NCBI RefSeq assembly: GCF_002834295.1
Contig: NZ_PISP01000006.1
Location: forward strand, 124,001 to 188,000
Reading direction: 5' to 3'
DNA: 64,000 bases
From: Rhodohalobacter barkolensis
GTDB lineage: Bacteria > Bacteroidota > Rhodothermia > Balneolales > Balneolaceae
The position numbers and the translations under genes were made by a program. Under the pieces are notes generated by a model that was given only the letters and a program-made list of their open reading frames with translations, made no database searches and had not been told where the DNA came from. Positions 17,473 through 27,874 of the stretch are shown here, one piece after another (position 1 is the first letter of the stretch; each line of letters starts with the position of its first letter).

Positions 17473-18723
17473 ATGGCCCGTAAAGAGTTTGAAATCCCCG
17501 CGATATTTAAATCGCCCATCATCCGGAAGGTAAAAGAGGCAAATAAAATTACCGACCCGCGCAAGAAAGACCTTGCCCCTACAGAACTGAATTTCGGTCC
17601 GGTTACCTTTCTGATTCCCCGCCATTTCGGTTTCTGCTACGGCGTGGAGAACGCCATTGACATCGCCTACCGGACGGTTGAGGAAAATCCCGATAAAAAC
17701 ATCTATCTGCTCAGCGAGATGATTCACAACCCTACGGTGAATGAAGATCTGCAAAAACGCGGTGTTAAATTTCTGTTTGATACGGACGGATCGGTTCGAA
17801 TTCCGATTGAGGATCTCTCAGAAGATGATGTTGTGATTGTGCCCGCATTCGGAACCACGATTGAAATTGGTGAGAAGCTAAAGGCCAAGGGTATTGATCC
17901 CTATCAGTACAACACAACCTGCCCGTTTGTTGAGAAAGTTTGGAAACGGGGGAATCAGCTTGGAAAGAAGGGATACAGCCTGGTGGTACACGGAAAGCAT
18001 CTCCACGAAGAAACACGCGCAACCTTTTCACACAGCGCCGATCATTCTCCAACCGTAGTTGTACTGAACCCGGAAGAGGCACAGATCCTGGCCGACATCA
18101 TGACCGAAAAACGCCCGATCGAAGATTTTGAGAAATATTTTGGCCATAAGAGCACGGATGGGTTCAATCCGCTGAAAGATCTAGAGTTTTTTGGGGTGAT
18201 CAATCAAACCACGATGCTCGCTACCGAAACTCAGCAGGTGATGGAGATTTTGAAAAAAGCTTCCAAAGAGAGATTTGGAGAAGAAAATGTGGCCAATCAC
18301 TTTGCCGACACATCCGACACGCTCTGCTATGCTACCAACGAAAATCAGTCAGCCACCTACGCGCTGGCTGATGCCAAGCCGGACATTGCTATTGTTGTTG
18401 GCGGTTACAACTCATCCAATACCATGCACTTGGTGGAAATCCTGGAACATCACTGCCCAACCTATCATATTCGTGATGCCGAAGAGTTCGATTCATCGGA
18501 AAAAACCCACCACTTCAATCAGTGGGAAAAAGAGATGAAAGAGACAACAAATTGGCTTCCTAAAGATCAGGATAACTTAAAAATTGCACTCACTTCAGGT
18601 GCTTCCTGTCCGGATGTACTGGTAGATGAAGTGATGCTAAAGGTTCTATCTCTGTTTGATGATACAAAAGACGTGGAAGAGGTGATTCGACCTTTTGAAG
18701 AGAAGTTGATTACGGAAGGATGA
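17473..18723 (+). CDS. ispH: 4-hydroxy-3-methylbut-2-enyl diphosphate reductase
   Basis: 416 aa, the long form common in this group (E. coli IspH is 316 aa). The three cysteines that hold the iron-sulfur cluster are present: Cys55 in FGFCYGVENA, Cys150 in NTTCPFVEKVW and Cys379 in GASCPDVLVDEV. It makes IPP and DMAPP in the last step of the MEP isoprenoid pathway. The extra N-terminal ~40 residues precede the core GPVTFLIPR. Convergent with the cdaR-like gene. Confidence 0.95.
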   Translation: MARKEFEIPAIFKSPIIRKVKEANKITDPRKKDLAPTELNFGPVTFLIPRHFGFCYGVENAIDIAYRTVEENPDKNIYLLSEMIHNPTVNEDLQKRGVKFLFDTDGSVRIPIEDLSEDDVVIVPAFGTTIEIGEKLKAKGIDPYQYNTTCPFVEKVWKRGNQLGKKGYSLVVHGKHLHEETRATFSHSADHSPTVVVLNPEEAQILADIMTEKRPIEDFEKYFGHKSTDGFNPLKDLEFFGVINQTTMLATETQQVMEILKKASKERFGEENVANHFADTSDTLCYATNENQSATYALADAKPDIAIVVGGYNSSNTMHLVEILEHHCPTYHIRDAEEFDSSEKTHHFNQWEKEMKETTNWLPKDQDNLKIALTSGASCPDVLVDEVMLKVLSLFDDTKDVEEVIRPFEEKLITEG

Positions 18724-18745
18724 TCACCTTTTTTAAGACCCGCTC

Positions 18746-19750
18746 TTAATCCGGAATAATATTAAAGTAGGAGACACGCTGAGGCTGGAAGCTTCTTAGA
18801 CGGACATCAAAATCATCCGTAATTTTTTCCACTTGTGGTATGATGTATCCCGTATTATCCTGTTCCATATCCTCATAATTTACAAACGCTGCAAATGGAC
18901 GTACTCCCTGAACATCTGAATACTGATGAATAGGCACATCAAACCGAACAGTAATAGATGACGGATTGAATGAAACGGCTTTTCCGGATGGCAGATTTTG
19001 GGTTCTCACCGGTACCCTGACTTCAGCTTCTGTAAACTCTGCGACATCTGCACGGAACGTAATTCCCTGAACATCCAGCAAAACGTTGCCCTCGGGTTGT
19101 TTTAACTGTACTTCGCGCTCCAAACTTCTGGACACATTATTAAAAGAAACCTCTTCTGTTTCCCACTCTGAAATCTCTTCTAACCTCGATTCCGCACCGG
19201 TCAGAGTTACACTATCCGGACTGATCACCGGCTCACCTATTAATCCGTATTGATTTTGTAAACTCAGATCGAACCGGGGAACAATCGGGACTCTTTTTGT
19301 CGCTTTTTCTTCTGTTTCAATCGTGAGCATGATGGGTTCAACCTGCATCACGTTCAAATCTGCAAATGTACCCGACATATTACGGATCTGTTCAAAGAGA
19401 TTAATTTGTCCGGACTCTGCACTTAAGTTCACCATCGGAGGATTGCTGTAGAGAGAAATCAATTTCCAGCCTTCTCCGGTTACATTTACCGTTGCATGAT
19501 CCGGAACTTCACTGCGGAGGGCAAGGTTATCAGGCAGATTTACGAGCTCAATCGGCACCTCAACAGAGATATTGAAATCCCTGTTCATATTCACCACAAA
19601 CCAAAGGCTAAGTGCAAAAACAAACGCGATACTGAATGCAATGACCTTCTCGCGGGCAAAGAAATTTTGCTCGTCCGGATCTTCAGCTTCTGCATCGTTT
19701 GATGAGAAGAATACCTTTAAACGGTCTGATAAGAAGTTCCATAAATTCAT
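18746..19750 (-). CDS. YbbR-domain (CdaR-like) membrane protein
   Basis: 334 aa. One TM segment at about 34-54 is followed by tandem extracytoplasmic beta-rich repeats (VEVPIELVNLPDNLAL; PDSVTLTGAESRLEEI; VRVPVRTQNLP), the YbbR pattern. CdaR regulates the diadenylate cyclase CdaA in Firmicutes; no cdaA gene is next to it here. It lies 22 bases downstream of the DUF721 gene, in a leftward run recF-DUF721-ybbR, so cotranscription is likely. Confidence 0.8.
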   Translation of the reverse strand: MNLWNFLSDRLKVFFSSNDAEAEDPDEQNFFAREKVIAFSIAFVFALSLWFVVNMNRDFNISVEVPIELVNLPDNLALRSEVPDHATVNVTGEGWKLISLYSNPPMVNLSAESGQINLFEQIRNMSGTFADLNVMQVEPIMLTIETEEKATKRVPIVPRFDLSLQNQYGLIGEPVISPDSVTLTGAESRLEEISEWETEEVSFNNVSRSLEREVQLKQPEGNVLLDVQGITFRADVAEFTEAEVRVPVRTQNLPSGKAVSFNPSSITVRFDVPIHQYSDVQGVRPFAAFVNYEDMEQDNTGYIIPQVEKITDDFDVRLRSFQPQRVSYFNIIPD

Positions 19751-19772
19751 ATGCTAAATATGCAGATTTAAT

Positions 19773-20069
19773 TTAAGCTCGCACAACTATTTCTTTAACT
19801 ACTTTTGAGCCCACTTTATCATTCAACCGCTTAACTATCGAAAACCGGTTAGCGTGAATTTCGTGTCTCCAAACATCACTTTCAACATTTACAAAAAGCT
19901 TATCCCCCTCAAACCTCAGATTTTTCGTAACACCATTAATTTTCTCTCCCACTACCTCGGGCCAGAAATGAAGCACCATACCTCTGCGAAGCTCCGTCTT
20001 TTGCGGAATTTTTTTCAAGAAACTCTTCAGCAAATGTTCTATCGATTCCGGTTTTTTGCCAAATGCCAT
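19773..20069 (-). CDS. DUF721 (DciA-like) protein
   Basis: 98 aa from ATG 20069; a GTG at 20075, directly abutting the recF stop, is an alternative. The sequence LLKSFLKKIP...FWPEVVGEKI...VESDVWRHEI matches the DUF721/DciA family. DciA loads the replicative helicase in many bacteria that lack DnaC/DnaI. Location next to recF and near dnaA fits a replication role, though the exact function in this lineage is not established. Confidence 0.85.
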   Translation of the reverse strand: MAFGKKPESIEHLLKSFLKKIPQKTELRRGMVLHFWPEVVGEKINGVTKNLRFEGDKLFVNVESDVWRHEIHANRFSIVKRLNDKVGSKVVKEIVVRA

Positions 20070-20075
20070 AATCAC

Positions 20076-21206
20076 TTAAAATTTTGTTGAAACATTACCA
20101 TCCTGAACAGTAAACCATGCATTCTGTTCCACGCCTTCAAACTGGCTAACTGTAAATGGCCGGTCGGTTGCTGAAGTTATAAACGTTTGTCCGCTGTGTT
20201 TCGTCAGTGTTTCCGTAATCACATCAATTTTATGCTGATCTAAATTCCCAAAAACATCATCCAGCAGCATGATCGGCAAGTCATCCAGCTCGTCTGTGTA
20301 ATAAAAGAGCTGTGCCATCTTTAGTGCCATCGAAAAAAGTCTGTGCTGACCCTGAGAACCATATTTACGAAGCTCCATATCATCCAGATAAAATACCACT
20401 TCATCACGGTGCGGGCCAATCAGTGTCTGTTCACGTTCAGCTTCTTTCTCAAAATTGTCTTCCAGCAGTTCGTGATACTTTTTCTGAATACTTTCTGCTG
20501 ATGACAGGTCTTCACAGATCGTTTGATACTGCAGGGATGGCTCCAATTTCAATTCCGAAATAGTTCTGTACTGAAGGGCAAGGTACCTTTTAAACTGCTT
20601 GAGCACTTCAGAACGTTTATAAATGATAGAAGCCCCGATCTCTGTGAGCTGTTCATCCCAAGGCTCCAGGTAGGTTTGCAGCATCGAGAGAGAACCGCGA
20701 AACTCCTGAAGCAGTTTATTACGCTGCTTCCTGATTTTTCTGAATTTCAGTAAATCACGAAGATACCTTGGTGAAATCTGACTGATCAAAGAATCCAGAA
20801 ATGATCGGCGTTCGGCAGGTCCGTCGCTGGTCAGTTTCTTATCCTCGGGACTCAGCACCACTACAGGAACCATCCCAATCAAATCTGAGAGGCGATCCAA
20901 TGGGCTGTCGTTCACAAAAATCTTTTTGCCATCACCCTTTGAGTAACTGCAGCTCACTTTAAAGGATGAGCGAATTTCCCCTTCAAAATCTCCATCAATC
21001 ATAAAATATTTTTCATCATGATGAGGCACATACATATCACTTGAGGCTACAAAACTACGGCTCATGCAGAGATAGTGAATAGCATCGATCAAGTTTGTTT
21101 TACCCGACCCGTTTTGACCGGTAATCAGGTTGATGTGCGGAGCAAACCGGACTTCTGTCTCAATATGATTTCTAAAATATCGTAGCTTGAGGCGATTTAT
21201 TCGCAT
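20076..21206 (-). CDS. recF: DNA replication/repair protein RecF
   Basis: 376 aa. Walker A GQNGSGKT (30-37), the SMC-type signature SQGQHRLFSMALK (about 280-292) and Walker B LLDDVFGNLD are all present, along with FVNDSPL and TLIGPHRDE blocks typical of RecF. It helps load RecA at gaps. The usual dnaA-dnaN-recF order is broken: dnaA is 6.7 kb away on the other strand and dnaN is not in the window. Start ATG at 21206. Confidence 0.95.
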   Translation of the reverse strand: MRINRLKLRYFRNHIETEVRFAPHINLITGQNGSGKTNLIDAIHYLCMSRSFVASSDMYVPHHDEKYFMIDGDFEGEIRSSFKVSCSYSKGDGKKIFVNDSPLDRLSDLIGMVPVVVLSPEDKKLTSDGPAERRSFLDSLISQISPRYLRDLLKFRKIRKQRNKLLQEFRGSLSMLQTYLEPWDEQLTEIGASIIYKRSEVLKQFKRYLALQYRTISELKLEPSLQYQTICEDLSSAESIQKKYHELLEDNFEKEAEREQTLIGPHRDEVVFYLDDMELRKYGSQGQHRLFSMALKMAQLFYYTDELDDLPIMLLDDVFGNLDQHKIDVITETLTKHSGQTFITSATDRPFTVSQFEGVEQNAWFTVQDGNVSTKF

Positions 21207-21285
21207 GTTCTTTTCTTCATGAATTTCATCAGCAGAACAAAATACATGAAATATTGTTCACTCTCAGAAAGATAAATCGAACCTT

Positions 21286-22821
21286 TCAATCACCGGCCAT
21301 TTCATCGAGCGCACTATAAATCCCGTTTGTCCAGCCATAGCCATCCTGAAACGGATAATCGCCACCGCCATCTTCTTGATCGAGATCCAGAACGTTATAT
21401 TTTTCAACCATTTTTCCGGTTTGCTGAAATACACGATCATTCAGCTCTCTCCATCGCCTGCTAATTTCGTTCGATAAGCTTTCAAAGCCATAATTTTTTA
21501 ATCCAACAACTGCCATCCACTGCATTGGCGCCCAACCATACGGAGCGTCCCACTGCATACCTGATTCTTTTAAGGAGGAAACCAACCCACCTTTCTTCAG
21601 AAACTTTCTTTCAAGGTGCACTGCAACTTTTGCAGCCTGATCTTTTGTTGCCATACCAAAATAGAGTGGATAAAGAGCAGCAAGTGACCAGCTGTTTGTT
21701 TGTTCCTTCTTTTGAAAGTTATAGTCGAAGAAAAAGCCATCTGCATTACTCCACATCAACTCAAAAATCGATTTCTTTCGCTGATAAGCCTTTTTCTCAA
21801 ATTCACGGGATTTTTCATCATTCCCCACTTTTGAGTTCCACTTGGAAATCTTTCGCTCTATAACCCAAAGTAAAGTATTAAGATCTACGGGCAGAATATC
21901 CGTGGTAACCAACGATCCCATACCATTTCCATTTTCGGTCCACCGACTGCTAAAATCCCAGCCCGATTCACTGGCTGCACGAATGTTTCTAAAAAACAGA
22001 CTTTGATTGGACCCATTCAGATTTTTCCCGGCATCCAGATCACGACTCCAGGACTCTTGACGTGGAACGATGCGTTCCGACCAATATCGGTTCAAATTAT
22101 GGTTGGAAACGACTATTTCATCATCCGGGCCTTGCCTCTTTTCAAATTCCAGTTGAACAGAACGACTCCCCTTTACATCAGAATTATCCATCCAAAAATC
22201 ATACTCCTGTTCAGCGACTGGAAGCACTTCGGCGATCAAATCATCGCCATAAAGGTTGATCGCCATATCAGCTAACGGGACATAGAACGGCGGCTGTGAG
22301 CGATCAGTCAAATAAACTCTGTTCCCTGCCGGGATATAACCGAACTTTTTAATGAGATGATTAAAATTTCGCACCATGTTCAGGATCATGTGTTCATGCC
22401 CGTCGGCACGTAATCCCTGAGCTATGAAGAAACTGTCCCAATAGTACACTTCCCTGAAGCTGCCACCGGAAACCACATATGGATGCGGCAGCGGTATAAG
22501 TGAATCAAACTCCGATACCGCTTTATCGGGCTTTCTGAAAAGTTCACTCCAAAGGAACTGAATATGCTCTTTTGTAACTTTTTTCCGCTTAATGTCCAAT
22601 ACCTGATGAAACTCTTCCGGTTGTTCAAAATATGTCAGGATAAAAGTTTTCAGGTCAAAAATGGGTTCATCCTTGAGCTTTTCCCATAATCGTAAAATTC
22701 GTTCCGGATCATCTTTAGGAATCATATCCACAAATTGCTTACAATCAGAAAAAATGCCTTTCTTCTGTACAGCCTCAAATAGCTCGCCTGCAAGTTGTAT
22801 GCGTTTAATCTGTGGATCCAT
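21286..22821 (-). CDS. Cytoplasmic trehalase, GH37
   Basis: 511 aa from ATG 22821 (a TTG six codons earlier is possible). GH37 signatures are SGGSFREVYYWDSFF (about 118-132) and MQWDAPYGWAPMQW. Catalytic residues judged by comparison with E. coli Tre37A: the acid Asp in GWDFSSRW (about Asp289) and the base Glu in VEKYN (about Glu473), both present. The glycine loop reads GGGDYPFQDG instead of the more usual GGGE. There is no signal peptide, so it probably splits intracellular trehalose, a compatible solute, into two glucose molecules. Confidence 0.93.
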   Translation of the reverse strand: MDPQIKRIQLAGELFEAVQKKGIFSDCKQFVDMIPKDDPERILRLWEKLKDEPIFDLKTFILTYFEQPEEFHQVLDIKRKKVTKEHIQFLWSELFRKPDKAVSEFDSLIPLPHPYVVSGGSFREVYYWDSFFIAQGLRADGHEHMILNMVRNFNHLIKKFGYIPAGNRVYLTDRSQPPFYVPLADMAINLYGDDLIAEVLPVAEQEYDFWMDNSDVKGSRSVQLEFEKRQGPDDEIVVSNHNLNRYWSERIVPRQESWSRDLDAGKNLNGSNQSLFFRNIRAASESGWDFSSRWTENGNGMGSLVTTDILPVDLNTLLWVIERKISKWNSKVGNDEKSREFEKKAYQRKKSIFELMWSNADGFFFDYNFQKKEQTNSWSLAALYPLYFGMATKDQAAKVAVHLERKFLKKGGLVSSLKESGMQWDAPYGWAPMQWMAVVGLKNYGFESLSNEISRRWRELNDRVFQQTGKMVEKYNVLDLDQEDGGGDYPFQDGYGWTNGIYSALDEMAGD

Positions 22822-23129
22822 TATTAAAGTTCGATTCAAATTACCGTCCGTTTTAAGCCCTCGTACTGTTTCAGCACTTTGTAAATGATATCTGTTGCAA
22901 GTTCGACGTTAGCCCTGTCTTAAATGCAAAAAGAGTTTTTAAATTGAAGCCCAAGTATTTGGGAGAACACACATTCTGAAAATGTACTGTACAGAATCGG
23001 TTTTTTAAAAGCTGATTTTGAGATTAGCAGATTTTAATCAGCCTCAGTGTTGAATAAAAAGATGGGGAATAAAAAAAAGGGACAGTTAACCTGTCCCTTT
23101 ATAAAATTAATCAACTCACAAAAAGTGGT
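22822..23129. other. Intergenic stretch: trehalase upstream region and enolase 3' end
   Basis: 308 bases between the trehalase start and the enolase stop (both leftward). The right end contains the enolase terminator at 23071-23100. The remainder is AT-rich and presumably holds the trehalase promoter; no gene, strong box or repeat was recognised. Confidence 0.5.
23071..23100 (-). terminator. Rho-independent terminator after enolase
   Basis: Stem AAAGGGACAG (23076-23085) pairs with CTGTCCCTTT (23091-23100) around a 5-base loop; on the minus strand it runs into eight T residues. It lies 30 bases downstream of the enolase stop codon. Confidence 0.9.
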
Positions 23130-24431
<1,302 letters not shown>

Positions 24432-24487
24432 TTAGTTTATATGTATGTTTAAGTTAATGCTAAATCTATTCATCTAGAAATATAACG

Positions 24488-25174
24488 ATGAAACCTATTC
24501 TTCTGTTCGATATAGACGGCACACTTCTTCATGTGAGAAAAAAATTCCTACATGAAGTTATACATCAAATATTAAAGGAGTTTAAACTCACTTCAGTTTC
24601 TTTAAAAAATCGATCTTTTGCAGGGCGAACAGATCGGGATATATTTTCTGAGCTTATTTTGGAGCACTCTCAAACCGATGATCTTTATGATTCCATCTCT
24701 TCCAGATATATCTCTTTAATGACTGAGAACTTATCAGCTACTGACGTTGAAGCAATAGATGGTATTTTTGGCATGATTGAATTTGCCCAAAAACACGACC
24801 TGCATATTGGACTTTGTACGGGGAACTACAGAGAAGTGGCACAAGCCAAGGTGGAAGCTATTGGTTTGGAAGGAACGTTTTTGTTTGGAGGGTACGGTTG
24901 TAATCATCACGATAGAATTCATTTGCCAAAACTGGCAAAACTTGAATATCAGGATGTTTTTAAAAGAACTGCCCGCGCTGAAGATTTTATTATCATCGGC
25001 GATACCCCTAACGATATTCGTTGCGCACGACATTTTGGTGCCCGGGTCATCGCAGTTACAACCGGGAGTTTTAGTTTTGATCAGTTAACAGATCACAAAC
25101 CTGACTTAATCCTCGATTCTTTGGAAGAACCTGACAAGTGGATGCCCAAATTTACCACAACCAACCAAAAGTGA
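24488..25174 (+). CDS. HAD-superfamily phosphatase (phosphoglycolate phosphatase-like)
   Basis: 228 aa. HAD motif I is LLFDIDGTLL (Asp8 nucleophile, Asp10 acid), motif II GLCTGN, and motif IV IIGDTPNDIRCA, with a helical cap between. The pattern fits the Gph-like branch, which dephosphorylates small sugar or glycolate phosphates; the true substrate cannot be read from sequence. It diverges from enolase and overlaps the 3' end of the convergent next gene by 23 bases. Confidence 0.85.
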   Translation: MKPILLFDIDGTLLHVRKKFLHEVIHQILKEFKLTSVSLKNRSFAGRTDRDIFSELILEHSQTDDLYDSISSRYISLMTENLSATDVEAIDGIFGMIEFAQKHDLHIGLCTGNYREVAQAKVEAIGLEGTFLFGGYGCNHHDRIHLPKLAKLEYQDVFKRTARAEDFIIIGDTPNDIRCARHFGARVIAVTTGSFSFDQLTDHKPDLILDSLEEPDKWMPKFTTTNQK

Positions 25175-26024
25175 AAGTAATTTGCGGTGTGCCAAAGAAT
25201 TTTTGCGGTTCAAAAAATTCTTCTACAACCAGCTGACCATTTTCCCAAACATACGGGCTTTGGTTTGGACCGGTTCTCTCTTGAATAACCGGTTGGTTGG
25301 GCTGCATCATTTGAATGCCATCCGCGAAATAGTAGAAGTAGTAACCAAACTCAATACTGTTCAGGCGGGAGAAATTACTGCCAATATCTACACCAATTTT
25401 CAACTCTCCGGCAGCACCCCAGTGCCAGTCACCGTCTCCCATTCCGGAAAATACATCATTTACCCGCTCGGGCTGGGCAAATCGTACAAACAGCTCTCCG
25501 TTATCTTCAAAAAATTGATATTCGTTTCCTGTTTCGCGATAACCATTCCCATTACTGTCATCAAAATAGGGATAGGTAAATGCGGCAACCGGTCCTGCTG
25601 AGGCACTTACAAAAAAGCGGTAATTTTCCTGAATAATATCCGGGAATATCCTCTGTCTGAATCCGGCCATTAGTGGAAATGCCAATCCTCTTTGAAATTT
25701 ATTGGGTACAATTTGTTGCCCAAAAAAGAAATCAGTAAACGTTTGTTCGCTTTCATCACGCAGCCCGGTAAAACCCAATTTGAATATAATTTCAGATTGG
25801 GGAGCAACAACTTTCCGATATTCGCCACCCAGTCCAAATCCAAAATTGTTCATGTTGACACTTATTCCAAACCCGGAACTATACTCATCCGAGAGAGTTA
25901 TAAGGTCTCTGGGTACTTCTACAACTTCAGGTTCTTGAATTTGAGCTTTTGCTTCGGGGAGTAAAAATAGTGTTAAAATGAGTGATAGAAAGCCGGTTTG
26001 CAGTAAATAGTATCGTTTGTTCAT
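25152..26024 (-). CDS. Exported protein, possibly outer-membrane beta-barrel, unknown
   Basis: 290 aa with a signal peptide (about 1-27, ending AKA-Q). The mature part has alternating aromatic/glycine strands (GFGISVNMNNFGFGLGGEYR; FGTPQITFTFGW at the end), which suggests a small beta-barrel. A loop DDSNGNGYRETGNEY looks like a calcium-binding-type acidic turn. No family recognised. Its C terminus ends in an aromatic residue (W), as in many outer-membrane proteins. Confidence 0.65.
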   Translation of the reverse strand: MNKRYYLLQTGFLSLILTLFLLPEAKAQIQEPEVVEVPRDLITLSDEYSSGFGISVNMNNFGFGLGGEYRKVVAPQSEIIFKLGFTGLRDESEQTFTDFFFGQQIVPNKFQRGLAFPLMAGFRQRIFPDIIQENYRFFVSASAGPVAAFTYPYFDDSNGNGYRETGNEYQFFEDNGELFVRFAQPERVNDVFSGMGDGDWHWGAAGELKIGVDIGSNFSRLNSIEFGYYFYYFADGIQMMQPNQPVIQERTGPNQSPYVWENGQLVVEEFFEPQKFFGTPQITFTFGWLW

Positions 26025-26222
26025 ATCAAGGATAATTCTGAATAAGTTTATTGCGTAACGCTTTTAACATCAAATCCATTGCATTCAACAATAAGCCAAG
26101 GTCAATAATTTTATTGAAAGATGCTTCTTTTATAAAACCGTATTTGATTATTGTTGTATTTAGGCTTTTATTCAGGCAGAAATTTCTCTTTTTCATACGA
26201 TAATTCAACCAGCTAGGTGATT

Positions 26223-26615
26223 ATGAGTACAGTCACAAAATACTTGGTCTACGGTCCAAACAAGACTCTTAGAAGGATACCCTCTAAACTTTTCGAAGCT
26301 TTAGAACCGAAGTATCTATACAAATACAACTCTTCAGCTAATAATGATGAAATTTATGTAGCTGTTTATGAGCAATATGAAAAACAGATCAACGCCACCA
26401 TTACGCTCACTGCCATCCTGGAATGCAACGACGACCATACGCGAGTTGAGCTTAAAAAGTCTGGCGGGCGAATGGGATTTCGTGGCAGCTCACTATCTGA
26501 GGAGAAGAGTGCAGAATCTGACGTCATAGACTTCATCATGGATTTCTCTAAACGATTTGGACTTTCATTGCAAGAAGAGGTGGCATCTCCGGCTTCCGAA
26601 GAGGAAGAAGATTAA
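26223..26615 (+). CDS. Conserved-looking small cytoplasmic protein, unknown
   Basis: 130 aa from ATG 26223 (GTG two codons earlier is possible; AGGTG precedes the ATG). It is soluble, with mixed strand and helix, and ends in the acidic tail EEEED. The stop is only six bases before prmC, so the two are likely cotranscribed. No family was recognised. Confidence 0.65.
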   Translation: MSTVTKYLVYGPNKTLRRIPSKLFEALEPKYLYKYNSSANNDEIYVAVYEQYEKQINATITLTAILECNDDHTRVELKKSGGRMGFRGSSLSEEKSAESDVIDFIMDFSKRFGLSLQEEVASPASEEEED

Positions 26616-26621
26616 CCCTTC

Positions 26622-27491
26622 ATGAGCAGTAATTCCGAAAAAGTCTGGACGGTCCTTTCAATGCTGGAGTGGGCCACGGACTATTTTGAAGAAAAAAAGA
26701 TTCAGAACCCAAGACTTAGTGTTGAATGGCTGCTGGCCCATGTCCTTGAAATCAACCGCCTGGACCTTTACTTAAATTTTGATCGTCCACTCTCACCTTC
26801 CGAACTTGATCAACTTCGGCCATTGGTAAAACGCAGAGGCTCGCATGAACCTCTACAGTACATCACAGGAAGTACAGATTTTTTAAACTGTACCATTCAA
26901 GTGAATCAACATGTTCTGATTCCCAGAACAGAAACAGAACAGTTGGTCGAAATCATCCTGAATCGATTTCCTAAAAACAGAAACCTATCTCTACTGGATA
27001 TTGGTACGGGAAGCGGTTGTATTCCCATTGCCATTAAAAAGGCTCGTCCTGAGTGGAGCTGTACAGGCGTGGATATTTCATCCGAAGCTTTAGAAGTTGC
27101 CAATAGTAATGCAGAGTTCAATCAGGTGGATGTTGAATTTCTGCGGGCCGATTTAAACTCAATATCCGGTGAACCCACATTCACCAATCAACATTGGGAT
27201 ATCGTCGTTTCTAATCCTCCATATATCACCCATCCCGAAAAAGAGGAGATCGACCCACAGGTTCTTGAATTTGAGCCGGAACTTGCCCTTTTTCACAACT
27301 CTCCCCTTCATCTCTATAAAAAAATAAGTGAATTTTCTGCCAAAGCCGGGGCAACACTTTTTTTAGAGTGTAACAATAAGTTTGCTGCGGACATCAAAGA
27401 CACTACACTCTCATTTTATGAAAGCGCAGAGCTTCTTCAAGACTATGATGAAAATGAACGCTTTGTAGTAGCCATAAATCCACGTAACTGA
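26622..27491 (+). CDS. prmC: Peptide chain release factor N5-glutamine methyltransferase
   Basis: 289 aa. SAM-binding LLDIGTGSGCIPIAIKK (about 124-140), the acidic VDIS segment and the NPPYI catalytic motif (about 194-198) that places the glutamine side chain are all present, after the helical N-terminal domain (GSHEPLQYITG). It methylates the GGQ loop glutamine of RF1/RF2. It lies directly upstream of the putative origin. Confidence 0.95.
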   Translation: MSSNSEKVWTVLSMLEWATDYFEEKKIQNPRLSVEWLLAHVLEINRLDLYLNFDRPLSPSELDQLRPLVKRRGSHEPLQYITGSTDFLNCTIQVNQHVLIPRTETEQLVEIILNRFPKNRNLSLLDIGTGSGCIPIAIKKARPEWSCTGVDISSEALEVANSNAEFNQVDVEFLRADLNSISGEPTFTNQHWDIVVSNPPYITHPEKEEIDPQVLEFEPELALFHNSPLHLYKKISEFSAKAGATLFLECNNKFAADIKDTTLSFYESAELLQDYDENERFVVAINPRN

Positions 27492-27561
27492 CACTCACTC
27501 AAACGGTTTTTCCACTCTTTTCAACTATTTCCACTGCAAGCCACTTATAGATCGCACACAA

Positions 27562-27570
27562 TGTGGATAA
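27562..27570 (-). promoter_or_regulatory. DnaA box 1 (TTATCCACA on minus strand)
   Basis: Perfect match to the DnaA consensus; followed after two bases by the weaker word TTGTGGAAA (27572-27580). Confidence 0.8.
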
Positions 27571-27723
27571 CTTGTGGAAAAGTTTTTTATTCGGGTTAAT
27601 CAAAGTTTCCTTTATACTAAATTTGCGTTATGCAATTGTTAAGCGGTGTCAAGCGGAATTTGGTAATTTGTTTAAAAAATACTTAATTGTTTGGCATTCA
27701 GTAATTTATGGTATTTATAAGAA

Positions 27724-27732
27724 TGTGGATAA
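27724..27732 (-). promoter_or_regulatory. DnaA box 2
   Basis: Perfect match to the DnaA consensus on the minus strand, at the end of an AT-rich run. Confidence 0.8.
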
Positions 27733-27820
27733 CTTTGGGAAAACCGTGTAAGATTTTTTTGATTTCAGGGTAATAAATTCACATTTTCCTTTCAGCTATT
27801 ACAGCAGTCTCTCTTCTCTT

Positions 27821-27829
27821 TGTGGATAA
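27821..27829 (-). promoter_or_regulatory. DnaA box 3
   Basis: Perfect match to the consensus, 46 bases before the dnaA start codon, where it could also mediate autoregulation of dnaA. Confidence 0.8.
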
Positions 27830-27874
27830 CTGCTCACTATTAAAAAATTTTAAGGTACCCGGAGGTTGTTAACG

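Larger units (their letters stand above)
27492..27874. other. oriC: Putative chromosomal replication origin (oriC)
   Basis: The 383-base AT-rich gap between prmC and dnaA contains three perfect TGTGGATAA DnaA boxes, all in the same orientation (complement of the consensus TTATCCACA), at 27562-27570, 27724-27732 and 27821-27829. Between boxes 1 and 2 is a very AT-rich stretch that could serve as the unwinding element. Position directly upstream of dnaA is a common origin site. Replication asymmetry could not be computed here. Confidence 0.75.

Noticed and set aside
21286-22821. Possible loss of the trehalase catalytic base (GGGD instead of GGGE)
   Set aside because: By position relative to E. 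coli Tre37A the base is the Glu of EKY[DN], which is present; the Gly-rich loop change is conservative.
26026-26208. 60-codon reverse frame upstream of the exported protein
   Set aside because: Needs a TTG start without a ribosome binding site; AT-rich composition explains the open frame.
27563-27751. 62-codon forward frame in the dnaA upstream gap
   Set aside because: Covers two DnaA boxes in AT-rich DNA; better explained as origin sequence.
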